In this document: positions 25,567 through 35,139 of the stretch, piece after piece | How the letters are laid out: every line of letters starts with the position of its first letter | Numbering within the stretch: the stretch's first letter is position 1 | From: an uncultured Prevotella sp. | Lineage (GTDB): Bacteria > Bacteroidota > Bacteroidia > Bacteroidales > Bacteroidaceae | DNA: 58,551 nucleotides | Reading direction: 5' to 3' | NCBI GenBank assembly: GCA_944321295.1 | Contig: CALUKU010000018.1 | Location: forward strand, 1 to 58,551 | Notes under the pieces: generated by a model | Told to the model about the DNA's origin: nothing | Databases searched by the model: none | What the model saw: the letters and a program-made list of their open reading frames with translations, nothing else | Program-made: the position numbers and the translations under genes

Positions 25567-26841
25567 TCAGGCTGCGGCGTCGAGCGGCGCGGCCACCTCG
25601 GCGTCGTCCTTCTTCTTGGCCGAATAGCTTACGCTGAGTATCACGCCGATGTAGGCGCAGTTGATAATCGTCGACGTACCGCCCTTGCTTATGAGCGGCA
25701 GGGGCTGGCCGGTGACGGGCACGAGGCCTACGGCCACCGACATGTTGAACAGCGCCTGCACCACCAGCAGCATGGCGAAGCCCATTATCAGCATGGCGGG
25801 GAAGGTGTTGGCGCAGCGGTTGGCGATGGTCGCCGTGCGGAACAGCAGTATTATGTAGAGCATGCACACGACGACGGCGCCCACGAAGCCCAGCTCCTCG
25901 ATTATGATGGCGTAGATGAAATCGGAAAAAGCCTGCGACAGGAAGTCGCGCTCCACCGAGTTGCCCGGCCCCTTGCCGATGAAGTTTGACGAGGCTATGG
26001 CGATGTTGGCGTGGCCCGTCTGGGCGTCGCGGCCGTTGATGTCGTAATCCTCGGGAGCCACGTATTCGTCGCTGAGGAAGTTGTCTATACGGGCCTTCCA
26101 CGTGTCAAAGCGGTGGAAAACCTTCTCTACGACGCTCTCGTCCTTCTCCTCCACCTGCTGCACAACGAGCTGCCCCGTCGCCTCCCGGGCCTCCTTCTCC
26201 TTGTCGTGGCCGAACGCCATGACCATCGTCACGACGACGGCCAGAAGCAGGAACACCGTGCCCAGCAGCTTGCCGAGCTGCGCCTTGGGCACCTTGCCGA
26301 TGAACATCATCAGGAAGACGACGATGCACAGCAGGGCCGCCGTTGACAGGTTTTCGACCATGATGAGGGGTATTATCAGCGCGCAAACCACCAGGATGTA
26401 CTTAAAGGCGCGCTTGTCGGCGCCCGTAGGCGTCTGCATCGCGCTGAGGATTTGCGCCGTAGCCAGTATCAGCGCGCCCTTGGCTATCTCTGACGGTTGG
26501 AACTGTATGCCCAGAAAGTCGAGCCAACGCTGCGAGCCGTTTGTGCTCTCGCCCACGCACAGCACGATGATCAGCATCAGGAACGACAGCAGCAGGGCAA
26601 TGGGCGTCACCAGCTTGAAGTAACGGCACTTGATGTTCATCACGCACACCATCACCACCAGGCCTACGGCCAGCAGGGCGCAATGCTTCAGCACGGGACC
26701 GAGATAGTTGCCGGTCTTGAACGACAGGTTGCTCGAAGCGCTGAAAACCTCGACTATACTGATGAGGCAGAGGAAGAAGAACACCGTCCAGATGACGGCG
26801 TCGCCCTTGAACTTTCCTTCCGTGAGTTTGTCTTTAATCAT
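25567..26841 (-). CDS. ftsW: Septal peptidoglycan polymerase FtsW (SEDS family)
   Basis: Lipid II polymerase/flippase-family membrane protein working with FtsI at the septum. The 424-residue sequence has about ten membrane helices, GSQRWLDFLGIQFQPSEIAKGALIL near residues 103-127, presented here as its hallmark loop, VENLSTAALL near 161-170 and ISKGGTSTIINCAYIGVILS near the C-terminus. An internal charged region (KEKEAREATGQLVVQQ) is longer than in proteobacteria. It is the last gene of the division cluster here, 59 bp after murD; murG, murC, ftsQ, ftsA and ftsZ do not follow. Confidence 0.93.
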   Translation of the reverse strand: MIKDKLTEGKFKGDAVIWTVFFFLCLISIVEVFSASSNLSFKTGNYLGPVLKHCALLAVGLVVMVCVMNIKCRYFKLVTPIALLLSFLMLIIVLCVGESTNGSQRWLDFLGIQFQPSEIAKGALILATAQILSAMQTPTGADKRAFKYILVVCALIIPLIMVENLSTAALLCIVVFLMMFIGKVPKAQLGKLLGTVFLLLAVVVTMVMAFGHDKEKEAREATGQLVVQQVEEKDESVVEKVFHRFDTWKARIDNFLSDEYVAPEDYDINGRDAQTGHANIAIASSNFIGKGPGNSVERDFLSQAFSDFIYAIIIEELGFVGAVVVCMLYIILLFRTATIANRCANTFPAMLIMGFAMLLVVQALFNMSVAVGLVPVTGQPLPLISKGGTSTIINCAYIGVILSVSYSAKKKDDAEVAAPLDAAA

Positions 26842-26900
26842 CAGGAGAATTAATAATTATAAGTTATGTATTTAAGTAACCATGCGCCTACGCCGGCCGC

Positions 26901-28232
26901 CTAAAGCGCCCTTACGAGCGCCTTGAACTGCTCGCCGCGGTCTTCCATGTTCTTGAAGAGGTCGAAGCTGGCGCAGCAAGGACTCAGAAGGACGGTGTCG
27001 CCGGGGCGTGCCATCTCGTAGCAGGCCTGCACGCAGTCCTTCATCGAGTGCGTGTCGCGCACGGGTATGCCAAGAGGGTCGAAGAAGGCGTGCAGCTTAG
27101 CGTTGTCGGCTCCTAAGTAAACGAGGCCCGCGCACTTCTCCTTCACAAGGTCCTTGATGGCGTTATAGTCGTTGCCCTTGTCCTTTCCGCCGAGTATCAG
27201 CACCACGGGCGTCTTCATGCTCTCGAGCGCATACCAGCACGCATCTACGTTTGTGGCCTTAGAGTCGTTGACGTATTGCACGCCGCCAACCATCGCCACC
27301 TTCTCAAGACGGTGCTCAACGCCGGGGAAGTCGCTTAGGCTCTTGCGGATGAACTCCTTCTTTATGCCGGCCACGTTCGACGCAATGCCCGCCGCCAGCG
27401 AGTTGTATATGTTGTGCTTGCCCGTTAGGCTCAGCTCCTCCTGCTCCATGTTGAAGGGCGTGGGCTTCTCTATCTTGTACTGCCCGGCCTCTATGTAACC
27501 TATGGAACCTTTCTCCTTAAGCTCCGAGAAGGGGTATCGTATGGCCTTGATGTCATACTTAGCCAGCTCGCGCTGTATCACGGGGTCGTCGTTCCAGTAG
27601 ATGAACGAGTCGTCGCCGGTCTGGTTTTGCAGTATGCGCATTTTGGCGTCAACGTAGTTTTGCATGCAGTTGCCGTAGCGGTCGAGGTGATCCGGGGTGA
27701 TGTTAAGCAAGATGGCGATGTTCGCACGGAAGTCGTACATGTTGTCAAGTTGGAACGAGCTAAGCTCTATGATGTAGTATTCGTGCGGGTCTTCGGCCAC
27801 CTGCAGGGCCAGCGAGTTGCCGATGTTGCCGGCCAGTCCGGCGTCGTAGCCGGCACTCTTGAAGATGTGATAGATGAGCGAAGTGGTCGTAGTCTTGCCG
27901 TTGCTGCCAGTGATGCAGATCATCTTAGAGTCCGTATAGCGTCCGGCAAACTCTATTTCGCTGATTATGTGTATGCCCTTCTCTGCGCATTTCCTTACCA
28001 TCGGTGCCTCGTTAGGTATGCCGGGGCTTTTTATTATCTCGTCGGCGTCGAGGATTTTCTCCTCGGTGTGGCGTCCCTCCTCCCAGGCAATGCCGTGCGA
28101 GTCGAGCATGTTCTTATACTTGTCCTTTATGCCTGACATGTCAGACACAAACACGTCGAAGCCTTGCTTCTTAGCCAACACGGCGGCTCCGGCTCCGCTT
28201 TCTCCTGCTCCGAGTATTACTATGCGTTTCAT
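26901..28232 (-). CDS. murD: UDP-N-acetylmuramoyl-L-alanine:D-glutamate ligase
   Basis: Adds D-glutamate to UDP-MurNAc-L-Ala in the cytoplasm. The 443-residue Mur ligase has the N-terminal Rossmann start ILGAGESGAGAAVLA, the ATP-binding GSNGKTTTT at 109-117, the central-domain LSSFQLDNM and NITPDHLDRY, the ligand loop HRLEKV, and the C-terminal NDSKATNVDA and LILGGKDKG. The length equals that of the family. It follows mraY after 123 bp that hold a CCCCTCCC inverted repeat, and precedes ftsW. Confidence 0.97.
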   Translation of the reverse strand: MKRIVILGAGESGAGAAVLAKKQGFDVFVSDMSGIKDKYKNMLDSHGIAWEEGRHTEEKILDADEIIKSPGIPNEAPMVRKCAEKGIHIISEIEFAGRYTDSKMICITGSNGKTTTTSLIYHIFKSAGYDAGLAGNIGNSLALQVAEDPHEYYIIELSSFQLDNMYDFRANIAILLNITPDHLDRYGNCMQNYVDAKMRILQNQTGDDSFIYWNDDPVIQRELAKYDIKAIRYPFSELKEKGSIGYIEAGQYKIEKPTPFNMEQEELSLTGKHNIYNSLAAGIASNVAGIKKEFIRKSLSDFPGVEHRLEKVAMVGGVQYVNDSKATNVDACWYALESMKTPVVLILGGKDKGNDYNAIKDLVKEKCAGLVYLGADNAKLHAFFDPLGIPVRDTHSMKDCVQACYEMARPGDTVLLSPCCASFDLFKNMEDRGEQFKALVRAL

Positions 28233-28246
28233 GTTGTTTGGTTTTA

Positions 28247-28351
28247 AGCCCCTCCCGACCTCCCCAAATGGAGGGGCAAAGTTGCCTTTGTTACTGTTCC
28301 TTCTTCATTCTGACAGGCTCCTCCCCCTTGGGGAGGTTGGGAGGGGCTTCT
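28247..28351. repeat. Inverted repeat of AAGCCCCTCCC words between mraY and murD
   Basis: AAGCCCCTCCCGACCTCCCC at 28247-28266 is inverted near 28330-28351 with one mismatch, enclosing about 60 bp. A palindrome CCTCCCCTTGGGGAGG followed by the same CGGGAGGGGCTT lies at 30050-30078 downstream of murE. Both are in non-coding gaps of one operon and could form strong RNA hairpins. Similar CTCCCC words are common in Bacteroidetes intergenic DNA. Confidence 0.7.
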
Positions 28352-28355
28352 TATC

Positions 28356-29627
28356 TCATCTTATCTTAAGCGTTATTATCGTCAGGGCCGCAAGGATTAT
28401 GGTGACAATCCAGAAGCGGATGGTGATTTTCGACTCGTGTACGGCGCCCTTGGGTTTCTTGAAAAGATACTTGATTTCGGGGTCGAGCTGCTCCTGCTGC
28501 GTGCGGAACGTGTCGTGCAGGGGGGCGCGCTTGAACATGCGCTGCTTGACGCCGCGGCGCGTTCCGAGCTTGGCGTACCACACTTGCATGATTACGCTGA
28601 GGCTCTCAACGAAGAATATGCCGCACAGGATGGGCAACATCAGCTCCTTATGGATGATGATTGCGCAGACGGCTATTATGCCGCCGATGGTAAGCGAGCC
28701 GGTGTCTCCCATGAAGACTTGCGCCGGATAGGCGTTGTACCACAGGAAACCTATCAGCGCGCCGACGAACGCGCACATGAACACCACAAGCTCCTGCGAG
28801 CCCGGGATGTACATTATATTAAGGTAGGCGGCGTATTCTATGTGGCTCGACACGTAGGCGAATATGCCGAGGGCGACGCCTATTATGGCGGAGTTGCCGG
28901 CGCACATGCCGTCCATTCCGTCGTTGAGGTTGGCGCCGTTTGACACGGCCGTTACTACGAATATCGTCATTATGACGAACAGCACCCAGCCGGCGGCGGT
29001 CTTATACTTGCCGCAGAAGCTCATCAGGTTGGCGTAGTCGAGGTTGTGGCCCTTTACGAAGGGGATGGTTGTCTTGAGCGACTTCTGCGCCTCGGGCCTG
29101 TGCTTGACGACCATCTCCTGGCCGTTCTGCTTCTCGATGGCGAGGTTCTCGTTGATTTTAGCGTCAGGACTGTACCACAGCACGAGGCCCACGATGAGGC
29201 CGATGGTGACCTGTCCCACTATCTTGAAGCGGCCGGGCAGGCCCTCCTTGTTGTGGCGGAATATCTTGATATAGTCGTCAAGACCGCCGAGAAAGCCGAG
29301 CCACACCGTGGTGACAATCATCAGCAGCAGGTAGATGTTGCGCATGCGGCCAAGCAGGAGCACGGGCACGAGTATGGCCACGATGATGATTACGCCGCCC
29401 ATCGACGGCACTCCGATTTTGTTTACGCCGAAGGGGTCAATCTTGGCGTCGCGCTGCGTTTCGGTGATTTGCTTGCTCTTGAGGTATTTTATGAACCTCT
29501 CGCCGAACCATGCCGATATCACCAACGCCAGGATTAGCGCCAGCAGCGAGCGGAACGATATGTATCCCCACATGTGGGCGCCCGGTATGCCGAACTGTTC
29601 TAAGAACCTGAATAAGTAGTATAACAT
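28356..29627 (-). CDS. mraY: Phospho-N-acetylmuramoyl-pentapeptide transferase
   Basis: Makes lipid I from UDP-MurNAc-pentapeptide and undecaprenyl phosphate in the cytoplasmic membrane. The 423-residue protein has about ten membrane helices, the metal and substrate motifs PSMGGVIII, FLGGLDDYIKI, ANLNDGMDGMCAGN and MGDTGSLTIGGI, and the C-terminal FEHALLD-equivalent region around KQRMFKRAPLHD. It is about 60 residues longer than the E. coli enzyme because of an insertion near 180-235 (NGQEMVVKHRPEAQKSLK), which is normal for Bacteroidetes. A 496-bp gap separates it from murE. Confidence 0.96.
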   Translation of the reverse strand: MLYYLFRFLEQFGIPGAHMWGYISFRSLLALILALVISAWFGERFIKYLKSKQITETQRDAKIDPFGVNKIGVPSMGGVIIIVAILVPVLLLGRMRNIYLLLMIVTTVWLGFLGGLDDYIKIFRHNKEGLPGRFKIVGQVTIGLIVGLVLWYSPDAKINENLAIEKQNGQEMVVKHRPEAQKSLKTTIPFVKGHNLDYANLMSFCGKYKTAAGWVLFVIMTIFVVTAVSNGANLNDGMDGMCAGNSAIIGVALGIFAYVSSHIEYAAYLNIMYIPGSQELVVFMCAFVGALIGFLWYNAYPAQVFMGDTGSLTIGGIIAVCAIIIHKELMLPILCGIFFVESLSVIMQVWYAKLGTRRGVKQRMFKRAPLHDTFRTQQEQLDPEIKYLFKKPKGAVHESKITIRFWIVTIILAALTIITLKIR

Positions 29628-29817
29628 GCTTTTTTTGAAGTTAAAGAAGTTATATAAGTTACCGCCCGCTGCGCTCGCTAAGGAGCTGAAGGACGAACGC
29701 CTTGCCGCCTCGGGCGTATTTCAATTGTTAACTGTTAATCGTTAATTCCGCCGTAAAGGCGGTTGCCTTGCCGCTCGGGCGTTATTTAAATTTTACTTGT
29801 TAATTTTTAATTTTCCA

Positions 29818-29896
29818 ATTCATGGCCTTTCGCCCTGTAAAAGGTAAGCTTTCGGCGGCTGAAAGGCGGCCTTTTGCAGCCTCGTTTGCCGCCTTT
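29818..29896. repeat. Four-unit 22-bp palindrome array, copy 7 (gap 29628-30123)
   Basis: Register positions are 29818, 29840, 29862 and 29884. Units 2 and 3 are intact (AAAGGTAAGCTTT, AAAGGCGGCCTTT), while 1 and 4 have decayed left halves. The box CTGATAATCAACG follows at 29907-29919. The gap lies inside the division cluster. It also holds GAAGTTA-type repeats at 29636-29660 and a CCTCCCC palindrome at 30050-30078, and no gene I can support. Confidence 0.8.
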
Positions 29897-30123
29897 TGCA
29901 AAGGCACTGATAATCAACGGGTTGCGCAGCCGTCCGCATCACCCCGCCCGTCGGGCGTATTCGGTTTATCAGGCTTATTGCCCTTATAGGCCGGATGGGC
30001 CTGACTGGCCTTATGGGCCGTATGCGCCCTTGCCGCAAAAGCAATCCATACTCCTCCCCTTGGGGAGGTCGGGAGGGGCTTTGTAGAAGGCTGCGATTGG
30101 CTTTCCGAGGGGTTTCGGGCAGG

Positions 30124-31581
30124 TTATTTGCCCTCGGCAAATATCTCCTTGAGCACCTCCTTGTCGTCAAAGTGGTGCTTCACGCCGCGTATCTCCTGAT
30201 AGTCCTCGTGTCCCTTGCCGGCCACAAGGATGACGTCGCCTTTCTGAGCCATCATGCACGCGGCACGTATGGCCTCGCGGCGGTCAACAATGCTGATGAC
30301 CTTTTTCATCTGCCTTGCGTCGAGTCCGGCCAGCATGTCGTCGATGATAGCCTGCGGCTCCTCGAAGCGGGGGTTGTCGCTCGTTATGATGACGCGGTCG
30401 CTCTGCTTCACGGCCTCTTGCGCCATGAGCGGGCGCTTGCCCTTGTCGCGGTTGCCGCCGGCGCCGCACACGGTGATTACGCGGCCCTTGCCGTCGAGCA
30501 CCTCGTGGATGGCCTTGAGCACGTTCTCCAACGCGTCGGGCGTGTGGGCGTAGTCAACGATAGCCGTGTAGCCCTCGGGCGAGTGCACGGGGTCGAGCCT
30601 TCCGCTGACGCTGTGCAGCGTGCTCATGGCCACGAGCACGTCCTCGGCCTTCTGGCCGAGCATGACTGCGGCGCCGTAGACGGCCAGCAGGTTGCTCACG
30701 TTGAACTTGCCGATAAACTGCACGCCCACCTCGCGGCCGTCAATCTCAAGATACATGCCGCCGAAGTGGCACTCGAGTATCTTCGCGCGGAAGTCAGCCA
30801 TCGTCCTCGTAGAGTAGGTCTTGACCGTAGCCTTAGTGTTCTGCACCATCACCATACCGTTCTTGTCGTCGGCGTTGGTTATGGCGAAAGCTCCCTTGGG
30901 CAGGCCGTCGAAGAAGGCCTTCTTGGCGTTGCGGTAGTTCTCGAACGTCTTATGGTAATCCAGATGGTCGCGCGTCAGGTTGGTGAATATGCCCCCGGCG
31001 AACCTCAGTCCGCCAATCCTCTTCTGCGCTATGGCGTGCGAGCTGCACTCCATGAAGGCATACTGGCAGCCGGCCTCAACCATGCGCGCCAACAGGCGGT
31101 TAAGCTCTATGGGGTCTGGGGTGGTGTGCGTCGTAGGTATCTGCTCGTCCTCGATGTAGTTGCAGACCGTCGACAGCAGTCCGCAACGGTAGCCGAGCTT
31201 GCGGAACATATTATATAATAAGGTGGCGATGGTGGTCTTGCCGTTGGTGCCCGTCACGCCTACGAGCCGCAGCTTGTGCGACGGGTCGCCGTAGAACGTC
31301 GTAGCCACCTCGCCCACGGCGTCCTCGGTAGACTTCACCTTGACGTAGGTCACGCCGTCTGCCCTGTCCTCGGGCACCTCCTCGCACAGCACGGCGGCGG
31401 CTCCCTGGCCAACGGCCTTGCCTATGAAGGCGTGCCCGTCAACCTGCGTTCCGCGCATGGCCACGAACAGGCAGCCCTCGCTTACGCGGCGCGAGTCAAT
31501 CTCCACGCCCTTTATCTCAACCCCGACGCCGCCTACGACGTCGGTCGTACTGATGTTCCTGATAAGCTCTCCAAGTGTCAT
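30124..31581 (-). CDS. murE: UDP-N-acetylmuramoyl-L-alanyl-D-glutamate:2,6-diaminopimelate ligase
   Basis: Adds the third stem-peptide residue of peptidoglycan. The 485-residue Mur ligase has the ATP loop GTNGKTT at 111-117, [20 protein letters not shown] near 178-185, [10 protein letters not shown] at 201-210, the region of the carbamylated lysine near 220, and DNPR at 402-405. DNPR is the signature of meso-diaminopimelate specificity, so the organism should have DAP-type peptidoglycan. It begins 12 bp after ftsI. Confidence 0.97.
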   Translation of the reverse strand: MTLGELIRNISTTDVVGGVGVEIKGVEIDSRRVSEGCLFVAMRGTQVDGHAFIGKAVGQGAAAVLCEEVPEDRADGVTYVKVKSTEDAVGEVATTFYGDPSHKLRLVGVTGTNGKTTIATLLYNMFRKLGYRCGLLSTVCNYIEDEQIPTTHTTPDPIELNRLLARMVEAGCQYAFMECSSHAIAQKRIGGLRFAGGIFTNLTRDHLDYHKTFENYRNAKKAFFDGLPKGAFAITNADDKNGMVMVQNTKATVKTYSTRTMADFRAKILECHFGGMYLEIDGREVGVQFIGKFNVSNLLAVYGAAVMLGQKAEDVLVAMSTLHSVSGRLDPVHSPEGYTAIVDYAHTPDALENVLKAIHEVLDGKGRVITVCGAGGNRDKGKRPLMAQEAVKQSDRVIITSDNPRFEEPQAIIDDMLAGLDARQMKKVISIVDRREAIRAACMMAQKGDVILVAGKGHEDYQEIRGVKHHFDDKEVLKEIFAEGK

Positions 31582-31593
31582 TTCAATTCGTTT

Positions 31594-33756
31594 TTATATT
31601 TCCAACTTAAGCGAGCACACCTCGCCTTTCCTTATCACATGTCCCGGAGCAAGGCTCTGCTGGGTCACCTTGCCGCGCCCGCTCAGCCTTACCCTCACCC
31701 CGCGGCTCTCAAGCGCATACACAGCGTCGCGCGCTCCCATGCCCTTCACGTCGGGCACGACGCCCGAAGAGTAGGCCTTCACCTTCCTCAGGGCCACGTC
31801 GGCGCGCTGTCTTTCAGCCACGCCCCATACCGGGTTGCCCTTTGAATAGTCGCCGTCCCAGTTCTTGTTGGTAGGTATGCCGAGGCGGGTGAGCACGTAA
31901 TTCGCCGCGAACATGTCGCCGCTCTTCACGTCGGGCATTAATATCGACAGCGAGTCGCGGGCGTCTGACACGTCGAGCTTTATGCTCTGGGCCATGATTC
32001 CTTCGGCGATGTTGTGGAAAACCAAAGCGCTGAAGCCGCTCGAGGCCGGAAGTCCGGGCCTCTGTATGCACACTATGCAGCTGTAACGCGGGTTGTCGGC
32101 GGGAAAGAAGCCGACGAAGCTGAGCAGATAGTTCATCGTTCCGCTCTTATATCCTGCCGCTCCCTTCGATATCTGTGCCGTTCCCGTCTTGCCGGCCACC
32201 TTAAACGACGTAGAGCCGGCCTTCTTTCCGAGGCCCTGGCTGACAACATGCTCAAGTATGGTGGTTATCTCGCGCAGCGTCTTCTCCTTGCAGATGCGCT
32301 GCTTTATGACCTGCGGCGGGAACTCGCGGATTACCTGTCCGTCCTTCATCACGGCCTTTACGAACCTCGGGCGCATCATGGTGCCGCCGTTGGCGATGGC
32401 GTTATAGAACGTCAGCGTCGAGATTGGAGGCACCTGCGTCTCGTAACCGATGCTCATCCAGGGCAGCGCCGTCTTGCTCCAATTGACGTACTGGCCGCGC
32501 TTGTTCTTCTTAGGCATGCGTATGCGGGGCGGCGCGTAGCCTACGATGGGCAGCTTCAGGTCCTCGCGTATGCCGATGCGGTCAAGCCCCTGGACGAACT
32601 TCTCGGGGTTCTTTCCGTAATACTTGTCTATTATGCGGCTGACGCCGATGTTAGAGCTGTACTCCAACGTCTGCGGCAACGTCAGCACCTGGTAGCCGCC
32701 GCGGTGCCAGTTGTGGTCGCGCATCTTGGCCCCGTACATGTCCCAAATGCCGCTTCCGGTGTCAACGGTGTAAGTGGTGTCAACAACGCCGTCGTCAAGC
32801 GCCACCATGAGCGACGCCGTCTTAAACACCGAGCCAGGCTCGAGCAGGTCGGAAACGGCGCTGTTCTTTATCTCGTAATACTCACCGTCGGCGCACTTCG
32901 CCATGTTAACGATGGCCTTGATGTCGCCCGTCTTCACCTCCATTACCACCGCCACGCCCACGTTTCCGTTGATGAGCTTAAGCTCGTCGACGAGCGAGCG
33001 CTCGGCCAGGTCTTGTATGTTGACGTCGATGGTGGTGACGATGTCGGCGCCGTTGACGGGGTCTTGCACGGTGATGTCAAGAAACTTGTTCCTCACTTTC
33101 TGGCGGTTTATCTTGCCGACCTTGCCTCGCAGGATGGAGTCATACGACAATTCGAGGCCGAACTGGGCCGTATCCTTCGCGCCGTAAAGGTCGCCTATGG
33201 TGCGCTTTGCCAGCGAACCGAACGGGCGCTGGCGGGCGTTGAACTTCTCGAAGTGGAACCCTCCCTTGTTGGCCGACAGGTTGAAGACGGGCAGCTTCTT
33301 AACGTCGGAGAACGTGCTGTAGCTCACCCTGCGCCTCCACACGGGCCAGTGGCGGCTGCCCCGCAAGCGGCCTTCCTCCAAATGCTTCTTAAACTCGGCG
33401 GCGCTCTTCTCTGGGAATATCTCGTGCAGCCCCATGCAGATGCTGTCGACCTTAGCTTCCCAAAGCGAGTCGCGCGTCTCGTTCTCGTCGCCTCCGGCCT
33501 TGAAGTCCATGTACATGCGGTATTCGGGCAGCGAGCTGGCCATCAGTCGGCCGTCGCAACTCAGGATGTTGCCCCTTATCGGCTTTACGTCGACGCTGTC
33601 CCTCTTGAGCGTCGCAGCCACCTTCATCCAGTAGCTGCGCTTCGCCGTGGCGATGTAAGCCACCTTGAACAGCACCACCAGTCCGACTGCAAGCATGGCG
33701 TAGGCCACCACCTTGTAGCGCTTAATGATTTTCTTCCTGTCAAACATGCTACTCAT
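31594..33756 (-). CDS. ftsI: Penicillin-binding protein FtsI/PBP3-type transpeptidase with a C-terminal PASTA domain
   Basis: Septal transpeptidase of 720 residues. There is a membrane helix at about 14-36, a pedestal domain (RGNILSCDGRLMASS), and a transpeptidase domain with the nucleophile Ser309 in SVFK, the SSN motif at 367-369 and KTG at 523-525. A PASTA domain occupies about 660-720 (VVPDVKGMGARDAVYALESRG). The ATG at 33756 overlaps the ftsL-like stop by 8 nt; the ATG at 33747 is an equally good non-overlapping start. The location after the ftsL-like gene and before murE supports the division role. Confidence 0.95.
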   Translation of the reverse strand: MSSMFDRKKIIKRYKVVAYAMLAVGLVVLFKVAYIATAKRSYWMKVAATLKRDSVDVKPIRGNILSCDGRLMASSLPEYRMYMDFKAGGDENETRDSLWEAKVDSICMGLHEIFPEKSAAEFKKHLEEGRLRGSRHWPVWRRRVSYSTFSDVKKLPVFNLSANKGGFHFEKFNARQRPFGSLAKRTIGDLYGAKDTAQFGLELSYDSILRGKVGKINRQKVRNKFLDITVQDPVNGADIVTTIDVNIQDLAERSLVDELKLINGNVGVAVVMEVKTGDIKAIVNMAKCADGEYYEIKNSAVSDLLEPGSVFKTASLMVALDDGVVDTTYTVDTGSGIWDMYGAKMRDHNWHRGGYQVLTLPQTLEYSSNIGVSRIIDKYYGKNPEKFVQGLDRIGIREDLKLPIVGYAPPRIRMPKKNKRGQYVNWSKTALPWMSIGYETQVPPISTLTFYNAIANGGTMMRPRFVKAVMKDGQVIREFPPQVIKQRICKEKTLREITTILEHVVSQGLGKKAGSTSFKVAGKTGTAQISKGAAGYKSGTMNYLLSFVGFFPADNPRYSCIVCIQRPGLPASSGFSALVFHNIAEGIMAQSIKLDVSDARDSLSILMPDVKSGDMFAANYVLTRLGIPTNKNWDGDYSKGNPVWGVAERQRADVALRKVKAYSSGVVPDVKGMGARDAVYALESRGVRVRLSGRGKVTQQSLAPGHVIRKGEVCSLKLEI

Positions 33757-34207
33757 TTTCGGGAATGTTTATGATGTAAGGGGGTTGGTTGGGTATCTGC
33801 AGGACGCTGTCGGCGCCGTTCCTCAGCATTTTCAGCACGTTGCTTTCGCGGCACATCTCGGTCAAGTCGCTCGATACGGCCAGGGCCTTGTACTTCGCGT
33901 CCTTCAGTTCTTCTTTCAGTTTGTCAATCTCGAGCATGTCCTGCTGGCAGCTGTACCTGTTGGACACGTAAATCATCGTCATGAAGGCGATGAGTATTAT
34001 CACGCCGATCTGGCGCCGCAGGACCTCGGCCGTGAGGAAGTCGCCGCCCAAAATCTTGCGCAGGGTGACGCTGGCCGACAGCGGGGCCTCGTCCTCGGTG
34101 GCCTGCTCGCGTATCGCCTCCTGCAGGGGCGTGGGCTTCTTAGGCTCTTCCTGCAGCGGTTCGGCAGGCTGTTGCCGTGTTGTTTTTATATCGTCTTCAC
34201 CTTTCAT
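33749..34207 (-). CDS. FtsL-like division protein
   Basis: A 152-residue bitopic membrane protein: a charged cytoplasmic N-terminus of about 65 residues, one membrane helix at about 67-84 (IGVIILIAFMTMIYVSN), then a periplasmic coiled coil (MLEIDKLKEELKDAKYKALAV). It has the size, topology and position of FtsL in Bacteroidetes, between rsmH and ftsI, where it should help hold the FtsW-FtsI complex. Sequence identity across FtsL proteins is low, so the call rests mainly on context. Its start overlaps the rsmH stop by 4 nt (ATGA). Confidence 0.82.
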   Translation of the reverse strand: MKGEDDIKTTRQQPAEPLQEEPKKPTPLQEAIREQATEDEAPLSASVTLRKILGGDFLTAEVLRRQIGVIILIAFMTMIYVSNRYSCQQDMLEIDKLKEELKDAKYKALAVSSDLTEMCRESNVLKMLRNGADSVLQIPNQPPYIINIPENE

Positions 34208-35130
34208 TCTGCGTCGTCTTTCTTTTCAGCTATCCTCAGTTTTGCGCTCCGGCTTCTCGGGTTGCGCTCTATCTCGTCGTCAGAGGGGGTTATCACCTTG
34301 TTGTTGACAACGGAGTAAGGCGTCAGCACGCGGCCGTAAAAGTCCTGCCTCACCACGCCTTCGGCGTTGCCCGTGCGCATTACGTTCTTAACCATGCGGT
34401 CTTCCAGGCTGTGGTATGTTATCACCGAGAGGCGTCCTCCGGGCGCGAGCAGCCGCGTGGCGGCGTCGAGCATTTGGCGCAGGGCGTCCATCTCGTGGTT
34501 GACTTCTATGCGCAGTGCCTGGAACATCTTGGCCATGTCCTTCTTCTCGCGCTCGCGCTTGAAGAGCGGAGCTACGGCGTCTGCAAGGTCTTGGGTCGTG
34601 GCGATGGGCTTGGCGGCCCTCGCCTTGGCTATGGCCGAGGCCAAGCGGCGCGACGTCTTCAGTTCGCCGTAGAGATAAAACACGTCGGCCAGGCGCGCCT
34701 CGTCATACTTATTGACTACGTCGGCGGCCGTCATGCCGTCGCGCTTGTTCATGCGCATGTCGAGCGGAGCGTCGAAGCGGAACGAGAAGCCGCGCTCGGC
34801 GTCGTCGAAATGATGGCTCGACACGCCGAGGTCGGCCAGCAGTCCGTCGATGCGCTCTACGCCGTAATACCTCATCCAGTTGGCAAGATAGCGGAAGTTG
34901 CTCCTCACGAAGGTGAAACGGGCGTCGCCTATGATGTTGCCCTCGGCGTCGGCGTCCTGGTCGAAGCTGAAGAGGCGGCCGTCATCACCGAGCCTCGACA
35001 GTATCTCGCGGCTGTGTCCGCCGCCGCCGAAGGTCACGTCTACATACGTGCCGCCGGGACGCACGGCCAGTCCGTCGACACTCTCCTGCCTCAGCACCGG
35101 CACATGATATGTTTCTGCGGTAATCGTCAT
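34204..35130 (-). CDS. rsmH: 16S rRNA (cytosine(1402)-N4)-methyltransferase
   Basis: Methylates C1402 of 16S rRNA with S-adenosylmethionine. The 308-residue protein shows YHVPVLRQESVDGL, the SAM motif YVDVTFGGGGHSREIL, FSFDQDADA, LLADLGVSSHHFDDAERGFSF near residues 95-115 and the C-terminal LSVITYHSLEDRMVK. It is the second gene of the cluster, 9 bp after mraZ. Confidence 0.97.
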   Translation of the reverse strand: MTITAETYHVPVLRQESVDGLAVRPGGTYVDVTFGGGGHSREILSRLGDDGRLFSFDQDADAEGNIIGDARFTFVRSNFRYLANWMRYYGVERIDGLLADLGVSSHHFDDAERGFSFRFDAPLDMRMNKRDGMTAADVVNKYDEARLADVFYLYGELKTSRRLASAIAKARAAKPIATTQDLADAVAPLFKREREKKDMAKMFQALRIEVNHEMDALRQMLDAATRLLAPGGRLSVITYHSLEDRMVKNVMRTGNAEGVVRQDFYGRVLTPYSVVNNKVITPSDDEIERNPRSRSAKLRIAEKKDDAE

Positions 35131-35139
35131 TCTCGTCTG

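Noticed and set aside
32014-33774. Very long open frames opposite real genes, for example 586 codons antisense to ftsI, 374 codons at 3288-4412 and 444 codons at 56412-57746.
   Set aside because: High GC removes stop codons from antisense frames. The sense frames encode complete, recognisable proteins, while the antisense products match no family.
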